Shown one piece after another: positions 7,756 to 17,358 of a stretch of DNA of 64,000 nt. The notes below the pieces were generated by a model, which saw only the letters and a list, made by a program, of their open reading frames with translations, was not told the DNA's origin and did no database searches. Source of the stretch: Sphingomonas bisphenolicum (GTDB lineage: Bacteria > Pseudomonadota > Alphaproteobacteria > Sphingomonadales > Sphingomonadaceae); the NCBI RefSeq assembly GCF_024349785.1, contig NZ_AP018822.1, forward strand, positions 1 through 64,000, given 5' to 3'. Each line of letters begins with the position of its first letter. Positions within the stretch are counted from its first letter, which is position 1. The position numbers and the translations under genes were made by a program.

Positions 7756-7783
7756 TCGAGGGAAGAAGCGGCGTGCCGCGTAA
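7756..7783 (+). promoter_or_regulatory. Predicted ECF-sigma promoter of the reductase gene
   Basis: TCGAGGGAA (7756-7764), 13 bases, GCGTAA (7778-7783), 34 bases before the ATG at 7818. The GAGGG core, spacer length and -10 are shared with the other sites, while the end of the -35 box differs. Confidence 0.55.
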
Positions 7784-7817
7784 TAGCAGTGACGGGCGAG
7801 GTCAGCGAAAGGCAGGC

Positions 7818-8705
7818 ATGTACGACTGCGTAATCATCGGAGGCGGCCCCGCGGGGCTGACAGCAGCCACTTATCTCGCCCGGTTTCTGCGTTCTACGCT
7901 GGTCATCGATGCTGGCGATGGCCGCGCCTCGCGCATCCCGACGACACATAACCTCCTCGGTTTTCCAGACGGTATCTCTGGCGACAATCTGCTTGTCCGT
8001 ATGCATCGACATGCCGCCCAGTACGGTGCCGAATTAGTCACTGGGGTCGTCGATCGCATCGACCGGGTCGGAACGGGCTTCGTCGTCGATACGAATGCCA
8101 AGACTTTCAGCGCACGGACAATATTGCTTGCGCAAGGCGTGAAAAATCATCGACCGCGAATGGCGCAGGAAACGCATGATCGAGGCGTCGCCCAAGGACT
8201 GATACGCTATTGCCCGATCTGCGACGGCTATGAGGTCCGCGGCAAGCGAGTGGCTGTGTTGGGTTGCTCCGACCATGGCGCAGCCGAGGCTCTGTTCGTT
8301 CGCCGCTACAGCGACACCGTGACCTTGCTTACTCAGGATGCTTCGGAGCTTTCACAAGCTGACGAGGCAAATCTAACACGGAACGCTATAAGCGTCGAGC
8401 GAGCGCCTGTCGGCGATTTGTCGGTCACCGAAAAAGACCTTCTCGTGCATTTGGCCGATGGCCGATTGCTCCAGTTCGACACCCTATATGTCGCCCTCGG
8501 AACCTCAATTCGCTCGGAACTGGCGAGAATAGCTGGCGCGGAACTGAGCCCGGCAGGTTGCATCGTTGTCGATGAGCACCAGCAAACGACGGTCGCCGGC
8601 CTGTTTGCTGCCGGCGACATGGTTGAAGGGCTGGATCAAATTGCCGTGGCGGCAGGTCAGGCGGCTAAGGCCGCGACGGCCATCCACAATCTGTTGTCGA
8701 GCTAA
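7818..8705 (+). CDS. Thioredoxin-reductase-like FAD/NAD(P)-dependent oxidoreductase
   Basis: A 295-residue pyridine nucleotide-disulfide oxidoreductase. The N-terminal FAD motif is GGGPAGL (8-14). The redox pair is CPIC at 132-135 (YCPICDGYE). An NADPH-site variant GCSDHGAAEA follows and the C-terminal FAD motif is GLFAAGDMVEG. It is slightly shorter than TrxB (about 320) and has the YCPICDGYE style of the stand-alone reductases found in proteobacterial resistance loci, so a general thiol or metal-stress reductase is as likely as true thioredoxin reductase. The start at 7818 is preceded by AAGGCAGG. The predicted ECF promoter at 7756 places it in the copper-responsive set. Confidence 0.85.
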   Translation: MYDCVIIGGGPAGLTAATYLARFLRSTLVIDAGDGRASRIPTTHNLLGFPDGISGDNLLVRMHRHAAQYGAELVTGVVDRIDRVGTGFVVDTNAKTFSARTILLAQGVKNHRPRMAQETHDRGVAQGLIRYCPICDGYEVRGKRVAVLGCSDHGAAEALFVRRYSDTVTLLTQDASELSQADEANLTRNAISVERAPVGDLSVTEKDLLVHLADGRLLQFDTLYVALGTSIRSELARIAGAELSPAGCIVVDEHQQTTVAGLFAAGDMVEGLDQIAVAAGQAAKAATAIHNLLSS

Positions 8706-8751
8706 GGCGGCAGCGCTGTGTGAGCCAAGCAAAAAAATAGGTGGGTCGGGC

Positions 8752-8782
8752 TTGACCCTGACACGATGTCAGACCCCAGATT
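8752..8782 (+). promoter_or_regulatory. Candidate CueR-controlled promoter of the copper ATPase operon
   Basis: TTGACC (8752-8757) is followed by a perfect inverted repeat CTGACA-CGA-TGTCAG (8758-8772). A weak -10 begins about 19 bases after the -35. A long spacer with an internal dyad is typical of MerR-family promoters, and a cueR gene ends the operon. Confidence 0.6.
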
Positions 8783-8809
8783 GCTATTAGTCGATAAGGA
8801 GACGAGCCT

Positions 8810-11173
8810 GTGACTGACCCTGTTCCTGCTAGCAATTCGGGCACCCACAGCTGCTGCGCCGGCAAGCACGGCGGCGACACGGACGCGAAGAGCGCCAAGG
8901 ATCCGGTTTGCGGCATGAAGGTCGATCCGACAGCAACGCCTCATCATGCCTCGCATGATGGCAAGGACTATCATTTCTGTAGCGCAGGCTGTCGCACCAA
9001 GTTTGTCACCGACCCCAAGCGGTATCTGTCGGGCGAGGGCAACACGGCCGCGGTCGCAGCGCCGGGTGCGATCTGGACGTGCCCAATGCACCCGGAAATT
9101 CGTCGCGATGGTCCGGGCACCTGCCCGATCTGCGGCATGGCGCTCGAACCCGAAGAGCCGTCGCTTGATGATGCTCCCAATCCTGAGCTGGTCGACTTCA
9201 CCCGGAGAACCTGGGTGGCTGCTGTTCTTACCGTCCCGCTGCTGGCAATCTCGATGGTCGCGGAGATGCTCGGCATGGATTTCGTGCCGCCGACTTGGTC
9301 GCCCTGGGTGCAACTCGCGCTGACGGCGCCGATCGTCCTGTGGGCGGGCTGGCCATTCTTCCAGCGCGGTTGGACCTCGATCGCGACGTGGCACCTCAAC
9401 ATGTTCACGCTCGTGGCGATCGGCGTCGGCGCGGCGTTCGCCTACAGCGTGGTCGCCACGGTCGCGCCGGGTCTATTTCCGTCCTCCTTCCAGATGCACG
9501 GGATCGTGCCCGTTTATTACGAGGCGGCAGGGGTCGTGGTGACGCTGGTCCTGCTCGGACAGGTGCTCGAGCTGCGAGCGCGGGCTGCGACCGGTCGCGC
9601 GATCCGTGCGCTGATGGATCTTGCGCCGAAGACCGCTCGGCGGATCGATGCCGAGGGCAAAGAGGTGGAGGTCGATCTCGCCGAACTGATGGCCGGCGAC
9701 CATGTCCGCGTGCGCCCTGGTGAGGCGGTGCCGGTCGATGGCGTTGTTATCGACGGGCGCTCGTCGGTCGACGAGTCCATGATAACGGGAGAACCTGCCC
9801 CCGTCCTCAAGGAGAAGGACGCAACTGTCACGGCCGGGACCGTCAATGGCACGGGAACGCTGGTGATCGAGGCGCGCGCGGTCGGCACAGATACGGTGCT
9901 CGCGCGGATCGTGAAGATGGTCGCGGAAGCCCAGCGCAGTCGCGCGCCGATCCAGGCGGTTGCTGACCGCGTATCGGGCTGGTTCGTGCCGCTCGTCGTC
10001 GCGATCGCGATCGCGACATTCATTGTATGGAATTTCGTCGGTCCTGAGCCGCGCTTTGGTCATGCCCTGCTCAATGCGATCGCCGTGCTCATCATCGCCT
10101 GTCCCTGTGCGCTCGGCCTGGCGACGCCAATGTCGATCATGGTAGGAACCGGCCGCGGCGCGCGCGCCGGTGTGCTCGTCAAGGATGCCGAAGCGCTGCA
10201 GATGATGGAGAAGGTCGACACGCTGGTGATCGATAAGACCGGCACGCTCACCGAAGGCCGCCCGGCCCTTACGACCATCGAGTTGGCTGAGGGGTATGAG
10301 CACAACATGGTGTTATCGGCCGCAGCCGCCGTAGAAGCTCTATCGGAACATCCGCTTGCCCAGGCCATCGTCGAAGCCGCGCGTAAAGCCGAGCTTCCGA
10401 TTGCGAAAGCCGAGCAGTTTGAGTCCCAGACCGGGCTTGGTGTCAGTGGCAAGGTCGACGGGCGCGACGTGGTGGTCGGCAATGCCGAACAAATGCGTCG
10501 CGTTGGCGTGGATCCGTCATCCTTTGATAACGTAGCCGACACGCACCGCAGTGAAGGCGCGGGGGTGATGCTCGTAGCGATCGATGGCCACCTGGTCGGC
10601 CTGCTCGTGGTCGCAGATCCGATTAAGCCATCGGCGGCCTTCGCGATCGCCGCCCTGCGCGAGGAAGGGCTGCGGATCGTGATGCTGACCGGCGACGCAA
10701 GAGCGACAGCCGATGCGGTGGCGCGGGCTATCGGCGGCATTGACGAAGTCCATGCCGGGCTGAAGCCCGAGGACAAGGCTCGCATCATTGGTGAACTCAA
10801 AGCAAATGGCGCAGTGGTCGCGATGGCCGGCGACGGAATCAACGACGCCCCGGCGCTGGCGGCGGCGGATGTCGGCGTCGCCATGGGCACCGGGACTGAC
10901 GTCGCCATCGAGAGCGCTGGCATGACACTGACCAAGGGCGATCTCGCCGCGATGGTTCGTGCACGCCGGCTCGCGGTCGCCACCATGCGCAACATCCGGC
11001 AGAACCTGTTCTTCTCGTTCGTCTTCAATGGGGTCGGCGTACCGGTCGCTGCCGGTATCCTCTACCCCATCGCAGGCATCTTGCTGTCGCCGATGATCGC
11101 TGGCGCCGCGATGGCACTGTCGAGCTTCACGGTGGTGACCAATGCGCTAAGACTCAACCGGGCGAGGCTATGA
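8810..11173 (+). CDS. copA: Cu(I)-exporting P1B-type ATPase with YHS and heavy-metal-binding N-terminal domains
   Basis: A 787-residue copper-translocating ATPase. Order: Cys-rich start (HSCCAGKH), a YHS domain at about 30-75 ([19 protein letters not shown]), a short heavy-metal-binding domain at 88-113 ([17 protein letters not shown]), eight membrane helices, TGEPAPV actuator, CPC ion site near 430, DKTGTLTEG near 475 and [10 protein letters not shown] near 673. The last helix carries MALSS, a Cu(I)-type P1B-1 feature. There is no GMxCxxC-type HMA domain; YHS plus HMBD replace it. The GTG start follows AAGGAG. The last four bases overlap cueR. The family exports cytoplasmic Cu(I) to the periplasm, where the CopA oxidase acts. 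Confidence 0.95.
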   Translation: MTDPVPASNSGTHSCCAGKHGGDTDAKSAKDPVCGMKVDPTATPHHASHDGKDYHFCSAGCRTKFVTDPKRYLSGEGNTAAVAAPGAIWTCPMHPEIRRDGPGTCPICGMALEPEEPSLDDAPNPELVDFTRRTWVAAVLTVPLLAISMVAEMLGMDFVPPTWSPWVQLALTAPIVLWAGWPFFQRGWTSIATWHLNMFTLVAIGVGAAFAYSVVATVAPGLFPSSFQMHGIVPVYYEAAGVVVTLVLLGQVLELRARAATGRAIRALMDLAPKTARRIDAEGKEVEVDLAELMAGDHVRVRPGEAVPVDGVVIDGRSSVDESMITGEPAPVLKEKDATVTAGTVNGTGTLVIEARAVGTDTVLARIVKMVAEAQRSRAPIQAVADRVSGWFVPLVVAIAIATFIVWNFVGPEPRFGHALLNAIAVLIIACPCALGLATPMSIMVGTGRGARAGVLVKDAEALQMMEKVDTLVIDKTGTLTEGRPALTTIELAEGYEHNMVLSAAAAVEALSEHPLAQAIVEAARKAELPIAKAEQFESQTGLGVSGKVDGRDVVVGNAEQMRRVGVDPSSFDNVADTHRSEGAGVMLVAIDGHLVGLLVVADPIKPSAAFAIAALREEGLRIVMLTGDARATADAVARAIGGIDEVHAGLKPEDKARIIGELKANGAVVAMAGDGINDAPALAAADVGVAMGTGTDVAIESAGMTLTKGDLAAMVRARRLAVATMRNIRQNLFFSFVFNGVGVPVAAGILYPIAGILLSPMIAGAAMALSSFTVVTNALRLNRARL

Positions 11174-11559
11174 AGATCGGCGAGGCATCGAGCGCCAGCG
11201 GCGTCTCGCAGCGCATGATTCGCCATTATGAGAAGATCGGCCTGATCGGTGCCGCGCCGCGCCGCCAGTCTGGCTATCGTGATTATTCCGATGCCGATCT
11301 CCATCGACTGCGGTTCATTGCCAATGCCCGCGACCTTGGTTTTCCGATCGAGGATATTCGCTCGCTGCTAAGCTTGTGGTCGGACGGTGCGCGTGAAAGC
11401 GCCGACGTAAAGCACATCGCATTGACCCGTGCCGCCGAATTGCATCGCAAGGCGCTTGGATTGGAGGCACTCAGAAGGTCGTTGCTGGACCTCGCCGAGC
11501 GTTGCAACGGGGACGAGAGGCCAGATTGTCCGATCATCGACGCACTACAAACTAAATGA
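11170..11559 (+). CDS. cueR: Copper-responsive MerR-family regulator CueR
   Basis: A 129-residue MerR protein. The N-terminal winged HTH reads [20 protein letters not shown] with YEKIGLI next. The metal loop is C112-(7 residues)-C120 ([10 protein letters not shown]), the same spacing and positions as in CueR. It is the second gene of an operon with the P-type ATPase (start overlaps the stop, ATGA), so it would be autoregulated through the dyad promoter at 8752. In the family, Cu(I) binding turns the bound repressor into an activator. Confidence 0.92.
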   Translation: MKIGEASSASGVSQRMIRHYEKIGLIGAAPRRQSGYRDYSDADLHRLRFIANARDLGFPIEDIRSLLSLWSDGARESADVKHIALTRAAELHRKALGLEALRRSLLDLAERCNGDERPDCPIIDALQTK

Positions 11560-11672
11560 TCTGGGTGTAGCTTGCACACTGAGAGGTCTTCGAAACGAAT
11601 AGGAAGCTGCCGCAACTAGGATGCCGGACGATGCCAGCGAGCGGTGTCGCGACACGACATGTGGGCGCTACG

Positions 11673-12884
11673 TCAGGTGAGCTTCGCCATGAGCCGCCCC
11701 GCCGCCCCCTGCTCAGCCGCAAGATTGCGATTGTAGGCAAGCGGCATGCGCGGCGACTTCCACCGCAGAGCGTCCATGATCCCAGCGAGATCCTCGCCGC
11801 TCGCGAACAGGTCTTGATTGAGCCCAATCCGCGTGGAGTGCGCGCTTATTCCCTTCAGTAGCCGAGTTAGATCCTCGGCCGTGAGATCGGGGAGTGCGCC
11901 GAGATCGAATGCCCGCTGAATGATCGACCGGAAGATCGGCCCGATTGACCCTGGATGCAACGCAGCCGTGCCGACATCGTATTCGACGCGCGCCTTCACT
12001 GCGGGCTTGGAAAGCGTCTTGCGCAGATCCCAGCCCTCGCGTCCGGAGATGCTGTCGATCGGCCTGCCGCGCACCGCCGCACGGGCCTTGTACCGTCGCA
12101 CTTGCACTCGCCGGAACAGATGCCCCGCCGTGATATCGGCGGCTTCGGTCCAGGCCGTGATTGCCGCGACCGTGCGAGGGCTGAGATAGGCGGTCGCCCC
12201 CTCCCCGTCCTGATCGCCCTTGCTGCGGAGGATCTGTAGCAGCCGCGCCTCGGGGTCGATCGCCCCTTCAATATGTTCGACCGCGACCGCAACCAGTTCC
12301 GAAGCCCGCAGACCGGTATCGTAAGCGGTTGATAGCAGCGCCCGATCGCGCAGGCCCGGCAGATCGTCCGCGCAGCTCTCGAGCAGCGCGCGGATGTTAA
12401 GCCCGCGCGCCTTGTCGCGCTCGACGTCGCGGACTGGCCCCTTGAACCGCAGCGGCCGCGCCTGTTTCTGCGCGGCACCCTTCTCGCGGCGCACCGCCTG
12501 CAGCCGCAGCTTGACCAATGGCGCTGGCGTTGGATCCTTCAGATCGAGCAACTGGTGGATCTTGGCGATTGACGCCTTGTAGCGCGCCAGCGACGCCGGC
12601 CGGCTGCCCTTCTCTGCTCGTGCGTCAAGATAATCGGCTACGGTCTCAGCCGTCGCCGGCAGCGCGAACCGATTGGTTCGCCGACACCAGGCGTCGAACG
12701 CTTCGATGTCGGATTTCAGCGCGCGGATGCTGTGAGGTGACGAGGCAGCCTGGAAGGCGTCGATCAGCGCCTTGTTGAGGGTGATCGCCCCCCCAGCCCC
12801 AATCTTCGTCACCTCCCAGACGAGATCGATCCCGGAGTTTGGCGGAGATGGGATCGGCGGTAACAGAGCGGGCACCTCTTTCAC
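11673..12884 (-). CDS. Site-specific tyrosine recombinase
   Basis: A 403-residue phage-integrase-family recombinase. Core-binding domain at about 45-135; catalytic domain with Arg203 (TGLRASELV), His349 and Arg352 (HSTRIGL), Trp374 in place of the second His, and Tyr384 as nucleophile. It is the same type as the 430-residue recombinase at 18691-19983 (shared GLRxSELVAVAVE and QDLFAxGED segments). The GTG start lies 2 bases after the stop of the TIR-like gene, so both are probably one transcription unit. Whether it moves an element here is unknown; no attachment sites were found by eye. Confidence 0.9.
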   Translation of the reverse strand: MKEVPALLPPIPSPPNSGIDLVWEVTKIGAGGAITLNKALIDAFQAASSPHSIRALKSDIEAFDAWCRRTNRFALPATAETVADYLDARAEKGSRPASLARYKASIAKIHQLLDLKDPTPAPLVKLRLQAVRREKGAAQKQARPLRFKGPVRDVERDKARGLNIRALLESCADDLPGLRDRALLSTAYDTGLRASELVAVAVEHIEGAIDPEARLLQILRSKGDQDGEGATAYLSPRTVAAITAWTEAADITAGHLFRRVQVRRYKARAAVRGRPIDSISGREGWDLRKTLSKPAVKARVEYDVGTAALHPGSIGPIFRSIIQRAFDLGALPDLTAEDLTRLLKGISAHSTRIGLNQDLFASGEDLAGIMDALRWKSPRMPLAYNRNLAAEQGAAGRLMAKLT

Positions 12885-12886
12885 CT

Positions 12887-14137
12887 CTAGAGCCTCGATT
12901 CCTTGACGATCTGCTCATGGGTGAAAGGCTCGATGCCATAGGCCGCCGCAAGGCCATTGAAGGCCTCGACCGCGACACGCTGGAGCTCGCCGGGCTCGAC
13001 GGACGTCAGTGTCGCGTCATATTCGTAGGAATCCTCGACGGCCGCGTAACCCTCATCACCAAAGTCGAAGCGACCGCGCGGCCACCAGCTTCCGCGAAGA
13101 TCGCTCACGCCCAGACGCACATGGATCGGGAGCGAGCCTCCATGCGCAAGCGCGAGAGCGCAGTTACGCTCCAGAAAACCGAGCCACTGTTGGTAGAAAT
13201 ATCCCGTCGCGAGTGTCAGGCGATCGCCTTCGCGTTCGAAGAGGAAGCCGCCGCCCACGCCCCAGAACTCGCCGGTCTGCTCGAACCACTGGGTCACGGC
13301 CAAGGTCGGATAGACCCCCTCCTCCGCCGTCCCGGGCCAATAGACCACCGCGCCGCCTCGGCTGATGCCGTAGCTCAGCGTATTGGCGCGGGCGAGCAGC
13401 GCCGCATGTCCAGGGTGGTTGGCCAGAGCCTGTTTGGCGCCGGGGTTGGCAGCCCATTTTGAGGGGATCACCCGTGCATATCCCGGATATTTGTCCTTCC
13501 AGACAAATTTGGTGGTGCCGTGGGCCGGGTTTGTCACCAACTGCGGCTCGGATCGGTCGAACCAAAGGTTGGCGTCGCCGGCGAAATGCGGTTGCCAATG
13601 CACCGCCTCGGGAAGCGGTGCCGGCAACTGATCCATCGCCAGTCGAAGATACTCGGCCATACGCTTTGCGAGGTCTGCGCGCACGCGCCGCAGCTCCTCG
13701 CGATCGGCATCGACCGCCAGGTGGAAAGGAATAGGTCCGCGCCGCCCACGCATATCGAAAGGCAGCTTATCGACGGCAGCGCCTTCGAACGCCGTGTTCC
13801 AGACTTGCAGGATGCGGTTCTCACCAAGAGCGCGATGTGCATAGCCGAGTTCGATGAGCACGTTCGGATTAGCGCAGGTCTTCCCGCTCACCGAGACAGC
13901 GATCGGTGTGACATCGCCCACGAACACCGCGGCTTCGTCGATCTTGCGCAGAATCGTCGCAACAATATCAGGCGTGCCGGCGACGCCCTGTGTGTCCGAG
14001 GTGAGGCTCGGCCGATCGGCCTCGTCGAGATCGGCAGCCAGCATGCCGATCGCCTGATCGAGCGCCGATCGGATCACGTCGCGCGTTACGCGGGCGTCGA
14101 GATCGCTCTGCCATGACCAGAATACTGTCTTTTCCAC
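12887..14137 (-). CDS. TIR-like domain protein, predicted defence effector
   Basis: A 416-residue protein. Residues 1-120 look like the bacterial TIR/nucleotide-hydrolase fold found in immune effectors: VFWSWQSD at the start, PDIVATILRKIDEAAVFVGD in the middle, and NPNVLIELGYAH with Glu96 as the likely catalytic residue. The remaining 290 residues carry no domain I recognise; they are Trp- and Gly-rich (FWGVGGGFLFERE, YFYQQWLGFLERN). TIR proteins of this kind cleave NAD+ on phage sensing. The GTG start has only a weak ribosome site. A Tn3 transposon sits 43 bases upstream and probably removed the native promoter. The tyrosine recombinase follows immediately. Confidence 0.7.
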   Translation of the reverse strand: MEKTVFWSWQSDLDARVTRDVIRSALDQAIGMLAADLDEADRPSLTSDTQGVAGTPDIVATILRKIDEAAVFVGDVTPIAVSVSGKTCANPNVLIELGYAHRALGENRILQVWNTAFEGAAVDKLPFDMRGRRGPIPFHLAVDADREELRRVRADLAKRMAEYLRLAMDQLPAPLPEAVHWQPHFAGDANLWFDRSEPQLVTNPAHGTTKFVWKDKYPGYARVIPSKWAANPGAKQALANHPGHAALLARANTLSYGISRGGAVVYWPGTAEEGVYPTLAVTQWFEQTGEFWGVGGGFLFEREGDRLTLATGYFYQQWLGFLERNCALALAHGGSLPIHVRLGVSDLRGSWWPRGRFDFGDEGYAAVEDSYEYDATLTSVEPGELQRVAVEAFNGLAAAYGIEPFTHEQIVKESRL

Positions 14138-14184
14138 GCGCTTGTCGCCCCTACCCGCCTCGGCGGCTTGTACCCTACATTAAT

Positions 14185-14222
14185 GGCCCAGTCGGCCCGA
14201 AGCTGCGATTTTGGTCATCTTG
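14185..14222 (+). repeat. Left terminal inverted repeat of the Tn3-family element
   Basis: Begins GGCCCAGTCGGCCCGAAGCT. It differs from the right copy at positions 31 and 35 only. It abuts the TTAAT duplication at 14180. Confidence 0.95.
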
Positions 14223-14306
14223 GAGAACACGTCGGGAACGGGCTGGTTGTTGTTGACGATCGCCCATGCGAGGAACGACGTTCCGCTCCGATAAGGGAGC
14301 GGCGTT

Positions 14307-17216
14307 ATGAGCCTTGGCGTTTCGAGTGGGGATCTGATCGGCTCCTGGAGCCTGAGTTTTTCGGACATCGCGTTCGTGACCGGCAAAGCGGAGACGGCAC
14401 GACTGGGATTGGCGGTTCAGCTTAGATTTTTCGCCGGGCATGGCTTCTTTGTGCCGGATCATGCGTCGATACCCTCCGACGGTGTCTTGTATCTGGCGGA
14501 GCAACTTGGTCTCGATGCCAAATCCGTGAACCACTATGATTTTTCCGGGCGCACCGCCCGCCGGCATTGCGCGGAGATTTTGCGGCATCTCGGGTTCCGC
14601 CGTATGACGCAGACGGATCGCAGGGCGTTGTCGAGGTGGATTTCCGACGATCTTTGTGCGGGCGGGCAGCCGATCAATGCCATGCTCGAGCATGTTTTCC
14701 TGTGGTGCCGCGACCGCCGTATCTATGGGCCGTCGCGCAAGGAGCTGGAACGCCTCGTCCGTTCGCAACGACACCTCTATCTGGAGGCCCTGTTGGCCCG
14801 AGTCCGCGATCGGCTTGCGCCGGATGCGGTCGCCTTGCTGGAAGCCTCGCTCGCCGATCCCGATGGCCCGACCGGCTTCAACACGATGAAGGGGGATGCA
14901 GGTCAGGCGACGCTCGAAAACATTCTTGGCGTGACCGCCAAACTCGCCTTTATCCAACGGCTTGCTCTTCCCCGAGATTTCCTATCGGTCACGGGCAAGG
15001 CATGGGTCGATCAGATCGTTCGCCGGGTTGCCGGCGAGAAAGCCTCGGAGATGCGCCGGCATGTACCGGCGCGCCAGCTCGGGCTCTATGCCGTTTATCT
15101 GATGGCGCGGGAAGCTCAGCTTACGGATGCGATGGTCGACCTGCTGATCGAGACGGTCCATAAGATCGGATCGCGCTCGAAACGCAAGGTGGTGGGCGAT
15201 ATCGCGAAAGACATCGAGCGGGTCTATGGCAAGGAGCGACTCCTGGTCGAGATTGCCAGCGCTTCGATCGACGATCCATCCGGGCGCATCTGCGATGTCA
15301 TTTTCCCAATCGCCGGCAAGGACAAACTGGCGGCGATCATCAAGGAAAGCCAGGCAAAGGGCGCCTTGGATCGGCGGATCTACAAGGTGATGCGGAGGTC
15401 ATGGGCCAATCATTATCGCCGTATGCTGCCAAGCCTGCTTTCGGCACTGGAGTTCCGGTCGAACAACGCCGTGTGGCGTCCGGTGCTGGCGGCCCTGGAC
15501 TGGATCAGAAGCAAAGTGGATGATGGATGCCGCTACGTGCCGCCGCACGCAGTGCCGGTCGACGAGGTCATTCCGGCGAGATGGCGCAGTTCCGTCATTG
15601 ATGAAGAGGGGCGCGTAAACCGGATCAGTTATGAGCTTTGTGTCCTCGCGCAACTGCGCGATCGCATCCGTTCTAAGGAAATCTGGGTTGTCGGGGCGGA
15701 CCGATACCGCAATCCCGATGACGATCTTCCCAAGGACTTCGATGCGCGGCGAGAAGCATATTACACAGGATTGAACCTGACGGCGGATGCGCGTGCATTT
15801 TCAAGCGCCATCCGGGAAGAGCTTGCTCAGGAACTGTTGCTCCTCAATGCCAATATTCCCCGGAACGACAAGGTTCGGCTGCTGTGGCGCGGCGAGAACC
15901 GTATATCTCTCACCCCGTTCAAACCCTTGCCCGAACCCAGGGGTCTCGCCTCGATCAAGACCGAGATCGGCCAACGCTGGCCGATGACCGGGCTGCTCGA
16001 CGTACTGAAGGAGGCTGCCCTTGATACGGGACTTCTCGAAGCGTTCGAAACATCGGCCTCGCGTGTTGCACTGCCGAAAACCGCGCTGGATCAACGTCTC
16101 CTGCTATGCCTCTACGGCCTGGGAACGAATGCCGGGCTCAAGCGGATCGCCGGCGCCACCCCCGATGTCAGCTATGAAGAGCTGCTGCATGTCCATCGCC
16201 GCTTCGTTCATGCCGCGGCGCTCAAGGAGGCGTGTGCCAGGGTTGCGAATGCGACCCTGGCAATCCGCAATGCTGCAGTCTGGGGGGACGCCGGCACGGC
16301 CTGTGCGTCAGATTCCACAAAGTTCGGAGCCTGGGATCGCAACCTGATGACGGAATGGCATGCGCGTTATGGTGGACGGGGCGTCATGATCTACTGGCAT
16401 GTCGAACGACGCGCGACATGCGTCTATTCCCAGCTCAAGCGCTGCTCTTCCTCCGAGGTCGCCTCCATGATCGAGGGCGTGCTGCGCCATTGCACCGACA
16501 TGGAAATCCAGCGACAATATGTTGATAGTCATGGCCAAAGCGCGGTTGGCTTTGCATTTTGCCGGCTTCTCGGATTTGAGCTTGCACCCCGCCTGAAAGC
16601 GATCGCTCGCCAGAAGCTGGCTCTTCCCGATGTCGGCATGCGAACGCGGCTTCCCCACTTGCAGCCGATCCTCTCCAGTCCGATCAACTGGGATGAGATC
16701 GAGCAGCAATATGACGAGATGGTCAAATATGCAGCCGCGATGCAGACAAAAACCGCCGACCCGGAGGCGATCCTGCGCCGGTTTAGCCGCTCCGAGGTGA
16801 TGCACCCGACCTACAAGGCGTTGAGTGAGCTGGGCCGCGCGGTCAAGACGATCTTCCTGTGCCGGTATCTGCGCGAGGAGTCCTTCCGCCGCGAAATTCA
16901 TGAAGGCCTGAATGTCGTTGAAAACTGGAACAGTGCCAATGGGTTCGTTTTCTTCGGCAAGGGCGGCGAGATCGCCACTAACCGCATCGATGAGCAGCAG
17001 CTCTCGGTCCTGGCGCTACATTTGCTGCAAGCGTCGCTTGTCTATGTGAACACCCGAATGCTTCAGAGCGTGCTGGTGGAACCGAAATGGACGGGCCGGA
17101 TGACGCCGGATGATTATCGCGGCCTCACACCGCTGATTTACAGCCACGTCAATCCTTATGGCCGCTTCGACCTCGATCTGAATAGCCGGATCGATTTTGG
17201 GCGGCTTGCTGCCTGA
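14307..17216 (+). CDS. tnpA: Tn3-family transposase TnpA
   Basis: A 969-residue transposase, full length for the family. N-terminal DNA-binding part with [12 protein letters not shown], and C-terminal catalytic part with the Tn3 acidic triad in [25 protein letters not shown] and [17 protein letters not shown]. The start follows GGGAGCGG. The frame is intact and both ends of the element are present, so it should be active. It performs replicative transposition, with the cointegrate resolved by the downstream resolvase. Confidence 0.96.
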   Translation: MSLGVSSGDLIGSWSLSFSDIAFVTGKAETARLGLAVQLRFFAGHGFFVPDHASIPSDGVLYLAEQLGLDAKSVNHYDFSGRTARRHCAEILRHLGFRRMTQTDRRALSRWISDDLCAGGQPINAMLEHVFLWCRDRRIYGPSRKELERLVRSQRHLYLEALLARVRDRLAPDAVALLEASLADPDGPTGFNTMKGDAGQATLENILGVTAKLAFIQRLALPRDFLSVTGKAWVDQIVRRVAGEKASEMRRHVPARQLGLYAVYLMAREAQLTDAMVDLLIETVHKIGSRSKRKVVGDIAKDIERVYGKERLLVEIASASIDDPSGRICDVIFPIAGKDKLAAIIKESQAKGALDRRIYKVMRRSWANHYRRMLPSLLSALEFRSNNAVWRPVLAALDWIRSKVDDGCRYVPPHAVPVDEVIPARWRSSVIDEEGRVNRISYELCVLAQLRDRIRSKEIWVVGADRYRNPDDDLPKDFDARREAYYTGLNLTADARAFSSAIREELAQELLLLNANIPRNDKVRLLWRGENRISLTPFKPLPEPRGLASIKTEIGQRWPMTGLLDVLKEAALDTGLLEAFETSASRVALPKTALDQRLLLCLYGLGTNAGLKRIAGATPDVSYEELLHVHRRFVHAAALKEACARVANATLAIRNAAVWGDAGTACASDSTKFGAWDRNLMTEWHARYGGRGVMIYWHVERRATCVYSQLKRCSSSEVASMIEGVLRHCTDMEIQRQYVDSHGQSAVGFAFCRLLGFELAPRLKAIARQKLALPDVGMRTRLPHLQPILSSPINWDEIEQQYDEMVKYAAAMQTKTADPEAILRRFSRSEVMHPTYKALSELGRAVKTIFLCRYLREESFRREIHEGLNVVENWNSANGFVFFGKGGEIATNRIDEQQLSVLALHLLQASLVYVNTRMLQSVLVEPKWTGRMTPDDYRGLTPLIYSHVNPYGRFDLDLNSRIDFGRLAA

Positions 17217-17358
17217 CCGGGGCCTTTCCGCTCGCACCATTTGGGTGCACCCGAACGTGACGATCGGAAGTGACATATACGACATGTCACAAAAGGGTGG
17301 TTCCGTCACCAATGTTACTGTACGAGGGCAAAGCCACCCTAATGTGACGGATTTGCCC
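17217..17358 (+). promoter_or_regulatory. Putative res site / tnpR promoter region
   Basis: The 142-bp gap between tnpA and tnpR contains the inverted repeat GTGACAT-N7-ATGTCAC (17270-17290) and further TGAC-like half sites, as expected for resolvase-binding subsites. Sub-site limits cannot be fixed by eye. Confidence 0.6.

Larger units (their letters stand above)
7504..7817. other. Divergent intergenic region with two ECF promoter motifs and a C12 tract
   Basis: This 314-bp stretch separates the FliQ-like gene (minus) from the reductase gene (plus). It holds a run of twelve C at 7621-7632 and two outward-facing promoter motifs (7694-7721 minus, 7756-7783 plus). No further gene is convincing, although the FliQ frame stays open across most of it. 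Confidence 0.6.

Noticed and set aside
7452..8012. A 186-codon minus-strand frame across the divergent promoter region.
   Set aside because: It overlaps the reductase start and the FliQ-like gene, crosses the C12 tract and has no motif.
11644..11655. Palindrome GTGTCGCGACAC between cueR and the recombinase gene as an attachment site.
   Set aside because: It occurs once only and no matching copy was found near the other end of the recombinase-TIR unit, so there is no support for an att role.
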